Positions 44,770 through 52,724 of a stretch of 64,000 nt of DNA are shown here, in pieces (position 1 is the first letter of the stretch; every line of letters starts with the position of its first letter). The notes below the pieces were generated by a model. It ran no database searches, was not told the DNA's origin, and saw only the letters and a list, made by a program, of their open reading frames with translations. Source of the stretch: an uncultured Acidobacteriota bacterium (GTDB lineage: Bacteria; Acidobacteriota; Blastocatellia; Pyrinomonadales; Pyrinomonadaceae); contig CALMYB010000007.1 in NCBI GenBank assembly GCA_937873515.1, forward strand, positions 248,001 to 312,000. Reading direction: 5' to 3'. Made by a program: the position numbers and the translations under genes.

Positions 44770-44959
44770 ATACGCGATCGATGAATTTGACGATGCTCAC
44801 TCGTCGGATGCCGAGCATAGATTCTCACTCATAGGCTTGTCGTCCAGGCGGCTGTTATTCGTTGTCTACACAGTGCGTCAGCCCGAAGTTTTACGTTTGA
44901 TCTCGGCTAGGAAAGCGACCAAAAAAGAAGAGAGATTATACGATCATGCGAAAAAGTAA
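44726..44959 (+). pseudogene. BrnT toxin, N-terminally truncated
   Basis: 77 codons; only the C-terminal half matches BrnT: EHRFSLIGLSSRRLLFVVYT and LRLISARKATKKEERLYD. The family's N-terminal segment (W-D-x-x-K...N-x-x-K-H-G-V-x-F) is missing. In its place is out-of-frame preT sequence, because the frame begins 44 bases inside preT. This RNase toxin is probably inactive. The antitoxin-type gene downstream is intact, overlapping by 14 bases. Confidence 0.8.
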
Positions 44960-45314
44960 AGAAAAAGAAGTAGTTTACGAAATGACCCAGAAGGACTATG
45001 ACAAGGGGTTGGCAAAGGGCTGGGATGCCGACGATATGCTGTCCGTCGGACAGCATAAGTTCCGACCGTCTCGCTGGGCGGAGAAAATAAGATCAAGCAA
45101 AACTAAGGTATCGATCTACCTCGATAACTCGGTGATCGAATATTTTCGCGACAGGGCAGAACAGCCCAACGCCGCACCATATCAAACGCAGATCAACAAC
45201 GAACTGCGAAAGGTAATGGAGAACGGCTCGAAAGAAACCGCCACAGTCGAGCGCGACATTCTGAACGATAGGAAATTCTTAGAAGCGTTGAAGAAAAAGC
45301 TCGAGACGATTTGA
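44946..45314 (+). CDS. BrnA-family antitoxin
   Basis: 122 residues. The C-terminal ribbon-helix-helix part carries VSIYLDNSVIEYFRDRAEQP and NAAPYQTQINNELRKVME, the BrnA DNA-binding and oligomerisation signature. The N-terminal third (QKDYDKGLAKGWDADDM) would bind the toxin. BrnA neutralises BrnT and represses its own promoter. Here it follows a truncated brnT, so it may persist as an orphan antitoxin or repressor. Confidence 0.88.
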   Translation: MRKSKEKEVVYEMTQKDYDKGLAKGWDADDMLSVGQHKFRPSRWAEKIRSSKTKVSIYLDNSVIEYFRDRAEQPNAAPYQTQINNELRKVMENGSKETATVERDILNDRKFLEALKKKLETI

Positions 45315-45347
45315 TCGTCAGGTAGAAGTGCGGCTAATAAAGCGAGG

Positions 45348-45485
45348 TAGCCGAGGATGAACGCGGATGACGCAGGTTTGAAACAACGGATCAATTTCGA
45401 AAAGGATCGGTCAGTTCAACGGAAATCCGTAGGAGAGTTGCCCTTGAATTCTTGATCGGTGTCATCTGCGCCGATCTGCGGCAAA
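45348..45485. repeat. Family B repeat ends flanking the GxxExxY gene start
   Basis: GCCGAGGATGAACGCGGATG near 45348 and CATCTGCGCCGATCTGCGGC ending about 45480 are reverse-complement-like ends around ~95 bases of unrelated sequence. The right end runs into the region just before the GxxExxY gene. Confidence 0.5.
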
Positions 45486-45514
45486 TATGCTATAAGATAT
45501 TTTCGTACGCACGT

Positions 45515-45910
45515 ATGAATGAACAATTTCTTCACTCTGACCTGACTCAGACGATCATTGGAACATTTTATGAAGTGTACAATGAGCTGGGTCACGGATT
45601 TCTTGAGTCGGTTTATGAGAGGTCATTGGCGATAGCCTTGAGAGCGAACGGTTTTGAGGTCTTTGAGCAAGTTGATATTCCGGTTCATTTTAGAGGAGAC
45701 CAGGTTGGAGATTTCGTCGCCGACCTGCTTGTTAACGGACGCGTTCTTTTGGAACTCAAGGCAGCCAAGGCTATTTATTAGGCCCACGTAGCGCAGTTGT
45801 TGAACTACTTGAAAGCAACCGACGTCGAGGTCGGGCTTTTGTTGAACTTTGGCCCGAAGCCTGAGTTCAAAAGACTGGTCTTTGGAAATGACCGCAAACA
45901 AACGCGGTAG
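45515..45910 (+). pseudogene. GxxExxY protein gene interrupted by an amber codon
   Basis: ATG at 45515. The N-terminal part has the name motif NELGHGFLESVYE and LEIKA-type LELKAAKAIY, then TAG at 45779-45781, after which the same frame continues VAQLLNYLKATDVEVGLLLN with FGPKPEFKRLVFGN to a stop at 45908. One base change (for example GAG to TAG) explains it. Family members are ~125-130 residues and of poorly known function, spread widely among environmental bacteria. It could be dead, or read through at a low level. Confidence 0.82.
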
Positions 45911-45922
45911 TCGGAAGACCTA

Positions 45923-46124
45923 AGCCGCAGATGGACGCAGATGACACGGATCAGGCGAGTTGATCTAAAACTCTAATCTGCGTGTTCCGCGGTGATCCGC
46001 GGCTGAATCGCTCGGAAGAGTTCAGCCGCAGATGGACGCAGATGACACGGATCAGGCGAGTTTATCTAAAACTCTAATCTGCGTGTTCCGCGGTGATCCG
46101 CGGCTGAATCGCTCGGAAGAGTTC
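45923..46124. repeat. 101-bp tandem repeat, two copies, family B palindrome
   Basis: Period is 101 bases (AGCCGCAGATGGACGCAGAT at 45923 and again at 46024). The two copies differ at only a few positions. Each copy is itself palindromic: AGCCGC...GATCCGCGGCT, with CGCAGAT / ATCTGCG inside. The tandem ends 48 bases before preA, in its leader. Confidence 0.85.
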
Positions 46125-46172
46125 AACCGCTGATTGTGGAACTCGGTCCAATCATCAGCAGCTAAAAATTTT

Positions 46173-47417
46173 ATGGCGGATCTAAGTATAAATTTCGCAG
46201 GAATAAAATCTCCTAATCCATTTTGGCTCGCGAGTGCGCCGCCGACGAATATGGGTTCGATGATCGAGCGTGCGTTTGACGCGGGTTGGGGCGGTGCCGT
46301 GTGGAAGACGTTGGGCGAGCCGATCGTGAATGTTTCTTCGCGGCTTGCGGCGATCGATCACGGTGCGATGCGTATGATCGGTTTGAACAACATCGAGTTG
46401 ATCACCGACCGACCGCTTGAGGTCAATCTCAAAGAGATGGCCGCGTGCAAGAAGAAGTATCCGAAGAATGCCGTGATCGCGTCCTTGATGGTCGAATCAA
46501 AGCGCGACGCGTGGCACGAGATCGTTAAACGCACACAGGACACGGGCTGCGACGGCTTTGAATTGAATTTCGGCTGTCCGCACGGAATGAGCGAACGCGG
46601 AATGGGCGCCGCGATGGGGCAGGTGCCGGAATACACCTGTATGGTCACGGAATGGGTGAAAGAGGTCAGCGACATTCCCGTGATCGTGAAACTCACGCCG
46701 AACGTCACGAATATCCTGCCGCCGGGCAAGGCCGCTCAGAACGGCGGTGCTGACGCGGTCTCGCTCATCAACACGATCAACTCGATAATCGGCGTCGATA
46801 TCGACACCTTTGTTCCGTATCCGAACGTCAATGGCAAGGCTGCGCACGGCGGCTATTGCGGGCCGGCCGTCAAACCGATCGCTCTGAATATGATCGCCGA
46901 ACTTGCCCGCGACACGGAGTTCAACATCCCGATCAGCGGCATCGGCGGCGTTTCGAATTGGCGTGACGCGGTCGAGTTTTTGCTGCTAGGTGCGGGAAGC
47001 GTTCAGGTGTGCACGGCCGTGATGCATTACGGCCATCGCATTGTCGAGGACATGATCGACGGCCTCAATAACTACCTTGATGAGAAAGGCTACGCGTCCG
47101 TCAACGACATCGTCGGCAAGTCTGTCGAACGCGTTACCGACTGGGGCAACCTTGACCTGAACTACGACGTCAAAGCGCACGTTCACGAAGAACACTGTAT
47201 ACGCTGCAACCTCTGCTATATCGCCTGCGAAGACGGCGCACACCAGTCGTTCGAGTTCGTCGAATCGAATGGCAAACGCTTTCCACGCGTGATCGAGGAA
47301 GAATGCGTTGGCTGCAATCTCTGCTACCTCGTCTGCCCTTCGCCCGGCGCCATCACAATGGAACGCCGCGACGACGGCTCACATCCTCAAACGTGGAAAG
47401 AAAGAACGGCGGCATGA
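46173..47417 (+). CDS. preA: Dihydropyrimidine dehydrogenase, NAD-dependent, subunit PreA
   Basis: 414 residues from ATG 46173 (MADLSINFAGIKSPNPFWLA). An FMN-binding dihydroorotate-dehydrogenase-like barrel (about 1-330) with FELNFGCPHGMSERGMGAAM (reaction loop) and PISGIGGVSNW (FMN phosphate) is followed by two [4Fe-4S] clusters: CIRCNLCYIACEDGAHQ and CVGCNLCYLVCP. It reduces the pyrimidine with electrons from PreT. An upstream in-frame start lies within the repeat tail and is rejected. A MITE-like element begins 5 bases after its stop. Confidence 0.94.
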   Translation: MADLSINFAGIKSPNPFWLASAPPTNMGSMIERAFDAGWGGAVWKTLGEPIVNVSSRLAAIDHGAMRMIGLNNIELITDRPLEVNLKEMAACKKKYPKNAVIASLMVESKRDAWHEIVKRTQDTGCDGFELNFGCPHGMSERGMGAAMGQVPEYTCMVTEWVKEVSDIPVIVKLTPNVTNILPPGKAAQNGGADAVSLINTINSIIGVDIDTFVPYPNVNGKAAHGGYCGPAVKPIALNMIAELARDTEFNIPISGIGGVSNWRDAVEFLLLGAGSVQVCTAVMHYGHRIVEDMIDGLNNYLDEKGYASVNDIVGKSVERVTDWGNLDLNYDVKAHVHEEHCIRCNLCYIACEDGAHQSFEFVESNGKRFPRVIEEECVGCNLCYLVCPSPGAITMERRDDGSHPQTWKERTAA

Positions 47418-47421
47418 GGAG

Positions 47422-47557
47422 GAAACACGACCGGTAGGGAGTGTGCCTGTTTGAAATGAAGCGAGCCAAGGGCAACAAACGATCCGGGGCGGACTATGTA
47501 GGGTTTGACTGAGATTTTCACATGACCGAGAGGCACACTCCCTACCGGTCGTGTTTC
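47422..47557. mobile_element. 136-bp MITE-like element with perfect 27-bp terminal inverted repeats
   Basis: GAAACACGACCGGTAGGGAG then TGTGCCT (47422-47448) and its exact reverse complement at 47531-47557 enclose 82 bases with no gene. No obvious flanking target-site duplication. The right end supplies the final codons (K-H-D-R) and the TAG stop of the GH9 gene on the minus strand. It has no transposase, so would be moved in trans if mobile. It could also act as a bidirectional terminator between the convergent genes. Confidence 0.75.
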
Positions 47558-50133
47558 TGCTTTAGCAACTCGTCCAATTTTACAGGTTCATAACCCTTCG
47601 TTTTCAACCATCCGATCAGTTCATCGACGCGGTCGTGAAACTTATCGGTCCGCTTTGGCCCGGCGCCGATGTGGGTCAGGAGGATAAAACCATTCAAGCC
47701 GTTCGGATCTTTGGCCTCGTATTCCTTTATCCGCGTTATTATGCCGTCGCTGGAGATGTAATTCTTGTCGTCGTCGGTCGTGTAGTCGGCGTTTGAGCGG
47801 GTGCCCGGCGTGAAGTTTACGATCTGGTAGCCCATTGCCGAACTCCAATCAACGATCTCGCGGTTGTACCATTCGTAGGCGGGAAGGAAGAAGGGAACCT
47901 GTTTGCGGTCGATGCCGAACGGTCGCATCGCGGCGAAATTGTCGTTCAGGTCGCGTTCAAATTGTTCGCGGGTGACGAGCGTTTTGCTTCTATCCGTCCA
48001 ATCGGCGTAGAGAAGATGTGCATCCGAATGCGGGCCGAGGTAATGGCCGTCATTTTTAAGGCGTTCGATGATCTGACGGTTGGCGCGTGTGCGATAGAAT
48101 CGGCCCGTGAGAAAGAATGAGGCTTTGACGTTGTGTTTCGCAAGAGCGTCGGCGATCGCGGTTCCGCCCTCGGCAAACTCGTCGCCGGTGAAAACAAGTG
48201 CCATGCGCTTTGAAGTTTTGTCTCCGCGAGTGATGCCGCCTTCGACGTAGGTGAAACTGGCGTTGGGATTGTTGGAAGAGCCCTTACTTACGTGCGGGCT
48301 ACGGACACGCGGGCTACTGACACGCGAGATGCCGGCATGACTGAACATCGCCATGACGAGTATCGCGTCGGCGGTGCCGTCCATTGTGGGTTCGTTGGTC
48401 GAGTAGTCGCCGACATCGTCGTGATAGACAACATCACGCGGCTGAAACAACGCAAACTCGTCCGGTTGATGAAGCGTCAGGCCGATCAGGCCCTTGTAAG
48501 TCGAGGCCGCAATAGGACCGTCAACCAAACCACCGCGCACCTGTTTTTTCAGTAGCTGCACGGTCGGCAAATGTGTGTCTTCTGGATATTCGCCACCTGC
48601 GGGAATCCCTTCGAACATCGATGTTCCCCACGGGTTTTTGCCAAGCAGCCAGTCGCGGTGATCGAGCATTGCATCGTGATACTTCTTGTCGCCGGTCATC
48701 AGTTCATAAAGATGGACCTGCGTGATGAAAGCGACGACCAGGTTGTTCGAGCACCAAAGGAAAGGCACGCCGACGCCGTAAGGATTCGTCTTTGCCCGAG
48801 CGACGATGCGTTCGATGCCGCTGCGGTAATATCCCGCAAGCTCGCGTTTTGTTTTGGCATCGACCAGCGGATACAGCGCAAAATGACCGACATTCGTAAA
48901 CGGATACATTTGGTAATGCCGCGACATCTGTTCACCCATCGACGAATCTTCAAACTCCATCCACGATGTTGTCCCGGCGAGTTTTGCATAGCGTTTAGCA
49001 TCGGCGAGATAGACGGGCTTGCGAGTTGCTTTGTATAATTCGGCGGCGGCATACTCCATATCGTCCGCCCAGGTGTCTTCGTTGTAGCGGTACGGGGCAC
49101 CGAATGAATTGCCTTGCTGAAAGCCTTCCTGCCGCTTACCCATTGCGAAAAGGTCTTCGGCGGCAACGAGACATTTCAACGCAAACGCGGTGTCTTTCAG
49201 GTCAGTTTTCCAGATGCGATATGCCATCGCCATCGCCGCCGCCGAACGTCCGGCGATGTTCGCAACACCGGTCGAGCGGCTCTTGAATTGCGAAAGGCCT
49301 TGCGGCTTGCCGTCGGCGAAATAGACAGGCCGATAGCTGTTCGCACCCCAGCCGTAATCCGCGTTATCAGCAAATGGGAGCTTGAAGCCCCGATGGTCGC
49401 GGTCGTCTGCAACCTGGTGAAAAAGCTGGCCGCTCTTTGGGTGAAGTTTGTGGATCCAGTCGAGTCCCCATTTTGCCTCGTCCAGAATATCGGGAATTCC
49501 GTTCGGCCTACCTTCGCGGCCGAGGTCATCGACAAAGTCGCCAAATTTCGCTTTTTCCAATTCGTAAGCAAGCATCATCCGCGCCGTCGCGTTGCTTGCC
49601 GTGATCAAATACTTCAACTGGTCGCCCGCGTCGTGCCATCCACCGGAGGCGTCAATAAAGGTCTCGTCCGGCATCGGCCCGTAAAACGAACGTCCGTCGT
49701 GAGTATGGCAGACGGCATCGAGGTAAGGGTTGTACCCGCATCTTTGCTGCCGCATAAAACCGAGCAGATCTTCCTGATAGGCGGGACATGGGCCGATCAC
49801 GAACTTAATTGACCGAAGGTCGCTGCTTCTATCTACTAGGCGGTATGTACCCGGCGTCTTGATGGTCGAAAGGTCAACCTCATAGTAATAGCCAAAACTT
49901 CCGCCCCATGGAGATGCCGCTAGCTGCCGCGTTTGTAAACGTTCCGACACCACTTTGCCGGTATCAGCATCTTTAACGACGAACTCACCGGAGAACGGTT
50001 CTTGTGACAATACCACCGCCTTCTTTTTGTCGTTCGCTTGATAACCAGCCTGATTTACGCGGATCTCAACCGTTTGAGCCGAAATCGTCAAAGAGGAAAT
50101 AATAAACAGTAAAAGCGGCAGAATTATTTTCAT
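47542..50133 (-). CDS. GH9 glycoside hydrolase fused to NodB-type polysaccharide deacetylase
   Basis: 863 residues from ATG 50133 (MKIILPLLLFIISSLTISAQ, signal peptide). An Ig-like CelD_N domain (about 25-110) leads into GH9: GWHDAGDQ with the two Asp (about 164-169), YGVGVPFLWCSNN, LLGKNPWGTSMF, and catalytic Glu in YSTNEPTMDG (about 578). After a linker made of repeat DNA comes a NodB-like domain (about 625-863) with LVFTGDEFAEGG, HSDAHLL and FFLPAYEW. The usual TFDD motif is TGDE, so the metal site may be altered. Together they could deacetylate and cleave an amino-polysaccharide (chitin/chitosan) or xylan; exact substrate unknown. The last codons come from the MITE-like element. Confidence 0.88.
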   Translation of the reverse strand: MKIILPLLLFIISSLTISAQTVEIRVNQAGYQANDKKKAVVLSQEPFSGEFVVKDADTGKVVSERLQTRQLAASPWGGSFGYYYEVDLSTIKTPGTYRLVDRSSDLRSIKFVIGPCPAYQEDLLGFMRQQRCGYNPYLDAVCHTHDGRSFYGPMPDETFIDASGGWHDAGDQLKYLITASNATARMMLAYELEKAKFGDFVDDLGREGRPNGIPDILDEAKWGLDWIHKLHPKSGQLFHQVADDRDHRGFKLPFADNADYGWGANSYRPVYFADGKPQGLSQFKSRSTGVANIAGRSAAAMAMAYRIWKTDLKDTAFALKCLVAAEDLFAMGKRQEGFQQGNSFGAPYRYNEDTWADDMEYAAAELYKATRKPVYLADAKRYAKLAGTTSWMEFEDSSMGEQMSRHYQMYPFTNVGHFALYPLVDAKTKRELAGYYRSGIERIVARAKTNPYGVGVPFLWCSNNLVVAFITQVHLYELMTGDKKYHDAMLDHRDWLLGKNPWGTSMFEGIPAGGEYPEDTHLPTVQLLKKQVRGGLVDGPIAASTYKGLIGLTLHQPDEFALFQPRDVVYHDDVGDYSTNEPTMDGTADAILVMAMFSHAGISRVSSPRVRSPHVSKGSSNNPNASFTYVEGGITRGDKTSKRMALVFTGDEFAEGGTAIADALAKHNVKASFFLTGRFYRTRANRQIIERLKNDGHYLGPHSDAHLLYADWTDRSKTLVTREQFERDLNDNFAAMRPFGIDRKQVPFFLPAYEWYNREIVDWSSAMGYQIVNFTPGTRSNADYTTDDDKNYISSDGIITRIKEYEAKDPNGLNGFILLTHIGAGPKRTDKFHDRVDELIGWLKTKGYEPVKLDELLKQKHDR
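48281..48330. repeat. Iterated repeat forming the GH9-NodB linker
   Basis: Two near-copies of an ACGYGCGGGCTACKGAC unit run between CTTACTTACG and ACGCGAG. On the minus strand they encode RVSSPRVRSPHVSKGSSNN, the exposed linker between catalytic domains. Confidence 0.7.
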
Positions 50134-50228
50134 CAACAATACCTGATCGGTATAGATCACTTCGCCGAACACTCGCTCAGCCACAGAAAGAAGTTTACTT
50201 CGTTCTTCACGGTGCGAACAGCACATTC

Positions 50229-50320
50229 CGCACAAAACGTATCAAACCGCACAAAATGTATCAAAGTGCACGAAATGCACGAAATGCACGAAATGCACGA
50301 AATGCACGATTTGCACAAAA
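50229..50320. repeat. 9-nt tandem array, GCACGAAAT type
   Basis: Six successive 9-base units (50267-50320: GCACGAAAT four times, GCACGATTT, GCACAAAAT) follow less regular GCACAAAACGTATCAAACC units. A sister array with the same words lies at 57844-57916. No spacers, so not a CRISPR. Confidence 0.85.
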
Positions 50321-50606
50321 TTAGGTTCCGCCTGCGGTAGCGGCCCGGTTTCGGAATGGAATATCGAGATTTGAAATTTGAGATTTAAGTTCCGAGGCCA
50401 CGAATGCACGAAAAGAGGTCAGAACCGCCTGCGTGACCGGGCGGCCAAAAGCCAATGAAGCTTCTGCTCTAGTTGCACCCGCCCAACGGTCGAGCTTTCT
50501 GCCATGAAGCATATGCGCGACGGGCACTGCACAGACTGAACCGTATGGGTTGTCGTTCATTCTGACCGCATTTCTGTCTTTGTGCGTTCAACATTGCAAA
50601 AAAATG
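50236..50606. other. Repeat-filled intergenic region
   Basis: Nearly 400 bases with no credible gene. Besides the 9-nt array it has a run of GATTTGAAATTTGAGATTTAAG-like words (from about 50371) and the family D hairpin at 50419-50444. Three different repeat families stand side by side. Confidence 0.6.
50419..50444. repeat. REP-like palindrome, family D, second copy
   Basis: TCAGAACCGCCTGCGTGACCGGGCGG; shares 18 head bases and the terminal GGGCGG with the copy at 4797. The stem is slightly weaker here (CCGCCTGC against CCGGGCGG). Confidence 0.7.
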
Positions 50607-50635
50607 TTGACAGATGTATTGCAAGAGTGTAAATT
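50607..50635 (+). promoter_or_regulatory. Sigma-70-like promoter for the pil operon
   Basis: TTGACA, exactly 17 bases, then TAAATT. It gives a ~290 base leader before pilM, which holds no gene. The only promoter in the window with a perfect -35 and ideal spacing. Confidence 0.7.
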
Positions 50636-50928
50636 CAATCTTGTCGAACGCTCTCGGCGTTCAGATCCTTCGCCACCAGATGCGACAAGTTTCCTGATTT
50701 GTTGTTCTACTACTTGCAAAACGGTGACAAGCCAAAAGGGTTGATAAAGCAGAATTTACTGCCGAAAACATCCGAAGCCTGCACCGGGCCTTAGCAAGAT
50801 GCACTCCGAAAAAGAGTTACAGGTGACCAACGATCTTCCTAAAAAAAGAGCCAACGTGCCTCTAAAAACCTTCAAAACAGGGATCCAATCGACAAAAAGC
50901 TTGATAGCAGAAAAGGAGCTAGAAAATA

Positions 50929-51984
50929 ATGCTGTTCGGTAAGAAGAAAAGGGTAGCCGGCCTCGATATCGGGTCGAGTTCGGTCAAAATGGTTGAGCTT
51001 GACGGCAAGCCAAATAGCCTGAATCTCGTTAGCCTCGGATTTGAGAATCTCCCGAGCGATACGATCATTGACGGCCAGATAATGGAGCTGAATACCGTCT
51101 CGGACTGTATTCAGAATGTCTGCAACAACCATCAGATCGAAGCGAACCAGGTTGTAACCGGCGTCAGCGGCCACTCGGTGATCATCAAGAACATCGCACT
51201 GCCCGCAATGTCCGCCGAAGAGCTCGAAGAATCGATCGATTGGCACGCTGAAGAGCACATTCCATACGATCTCGCCGACGTGAGCCTTGATTATCAGGTC
51301 ACGGCCGAATCAGCGGACTCGACGAACGTGCTGATCGCGGCGTGCAAGCGCGAACGCATCGACAACATCAAGCAGGCCATTCAGCTTGCGGGCAAACAGC
51401 CGGTCGTCATCGACGTTGACACGTTTGCGCTCCAGAACTGCTACGAAGCGAACTACGATCCGGCAGAGTCGGACGTCGTAACGCTTCTCAATATCGGAGC
51501 CTCGACGATGAACGTGAACATCGTCAAGGGCACACGCTCCCTGTTTTCGCGCGACATCACGGTCGGCGGAAGCCAATTCACCGATGTCCTGCAGCGAAGC
51601 CTCGGACTGAACTTCCAAGAGGCTGAAGGCCTCAAACGCGGCGTTGCGAACGCGGCTCCGAATGTTGAAGAAAAGTCGATCGAGCCGCTGATGAACAACG
51701 TTACGGAAGTCGTCGCGATGGAGATCCAGAAGACCTTCGACTTCTACCGTGCAACGACCGACGACAACGAGACACAGGTTCAGAAGATCCTGATCTCCGG
51801 CGGCGGTTCTAAGCTCGCGGGCCTTGCGCAGGATCTTTCGCAGCGTCTTGAACTTCCGGTCGAGGTTCTCAACCCCTTCCGCAAGATCTACATCGACTCG
51901 AACAAATTCGACCCCGACTATATCAAAGAGATCGTCCCTGAGATGGCAGTTGCCGTCGGCCTGGCGATGAGGGGAGTGAACTAA
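50929..51984 (+). CDS. pilM: Type IV pilus assembly protein PilM
   Basis: 351-residue actin-like ATPase of the pilus inner-membrane platform. It opens with VAGLDIGSSSVKMVEL (phosphate-1), and shows LNIGASTMNVNIV (phosphate-2) and ISGGGSKLAGLAQDL (adenosine). Cytoplasmic; it binds the N-terminal tail of PilN. AAGGAG lies 11 bases upstream of the ATG. First gene of a complete pilMNOPQ operon; the gap to pilN is a single base. Confidence 0.96.
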   Translation: MLFGKKKRVAGLDIGSSSVKMVELDGKPNSLNLVSLGFENLPSDTIIDGQIMELNTVSDCIQNVCNNHQIEANQVVTGVSGHSVIIKNIALPAMSAEELEESIDWHAEEHIPYDLADVSLDYQVTAESADSTNVLIAACKRERIDNIKQAIQLAGKQPVVIDVDTFALQNCYEANYDPAESDVVTLLNIGASTMNVNIVKGTRSLFSRDITVGGSQFTDVLQRSLGLNFQEAEGLKRGVANAAPNVEEKSIEPLMNNVTEVVAMEIQKTFDFYRATTDDNETQVQKILISGGGSKLAGLAQDLSQRLELPVEVLNPFRKIYIDSNKFDPDYIKEIVPEMAVAVGLAMRGVN

Positions 51985-51985
51985 A

Positions 51986-52699
51986 ATGCTAAGAATCAAC
52001 CTTCTAAATTCAGTAACCGAACGGCAGGGCGGGGCAGTTGCCTCGGTCGATCGCCAGATCGCAAACCCTACTTCGCGGCTGATGGTGATGTTCCTCGCGA
52101 CGCTGCTCCTGACAGCCGCCGTCATCGGATGGGATGTTATCAGCAGCAGCATGGCCCACAGCAAAGCTCAGGCCGATCTTGAAGATCAGAAGCGGCAGGC
52201 CGCCGAACTTCAAGCCGTTGTCAACGAGCAGAAAGATCTGGAGCAGAAGATACAGAATATCGATGCGAGGATCGAAGCGATCAAGACCCTACGAGCCAAT
52301 CAGGCCGGCCCAAGTGCCGTGCTTGCGGCAGTTACCGAACGTGCCGCTATGGTTCCCGGGCTCTATCTTGAAAGCGTCGAGCAGGCCGGCGACCAGATGG
52401 TCTTCAAGGGCAATTCGCCCGACGAACAGCAGGTTACGCAGTTCGGACGAAGCCTCGAATTCTCCAACGGCCTCTTCTCGAACCTTTCGATCGAAACGGC
52501 TCGCAACGAGGTCGTCAATCAGAATGTCGTGATGAAGGAAACTTCATCGCCTGACGCCAATAAGGTCTCGATCGTCAACTTTACGATCAAGTGTGCATAC
52601 ACGCCTTCGAAGGCGGCCGGTGCAAATGCGAACGGAGCGACGACCGCTTCCGCGCAGCCGCAAGCCCCTGCGGCACCGACGCAGGTAGCCAAGAACTAG
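51986..52699 (+). CDS. pilN: Type IV pilus assembly protein PilN
   Basis: 237 residues. It starts with the short cytoplasmic MLRINLLNSVTERQGG, containing the INLL motif that docks into PilM. One membrane helix follows (LMVMFLATLLLTAAVIGWDV), then a coiled coil (about 55-100) and a ferredoxin-like periplasmic domain. It ends in an Ala/Pro/Gln-rich tail. It pairs with PilO to form the alignment complex. Confidence 0.92.
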   Translation: MLRINLLNSVTERQGGAVASVDRQIANPTSRLMVMFLATLLLTAAVIGWDVISSSMAHSKAQADLEDQKRQAAELQAVVNEQKDLEQKIQNIDARIEAIKTLRANQAGPSAVLAAVTERAAMVPGLYLESVEQAGDQMVFKGNSPDEQQVTQFGRSLEFSNGLFSNLSIETARNEVVNQNVVMKETSSPDANKVSIVNFTIKCAYTPSKAAGANANGATTASAQPQAPAAPTQVAKN

Positions 52700-52724
52700 A
52701 TCCCAAAGAGAGTAGGTAATTACC

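Noticed and set aside
50229..50320. CRISPR-like array
   Set aside because: Units are 9 bases long, contiguous and without spacers; no cas gene in the window.
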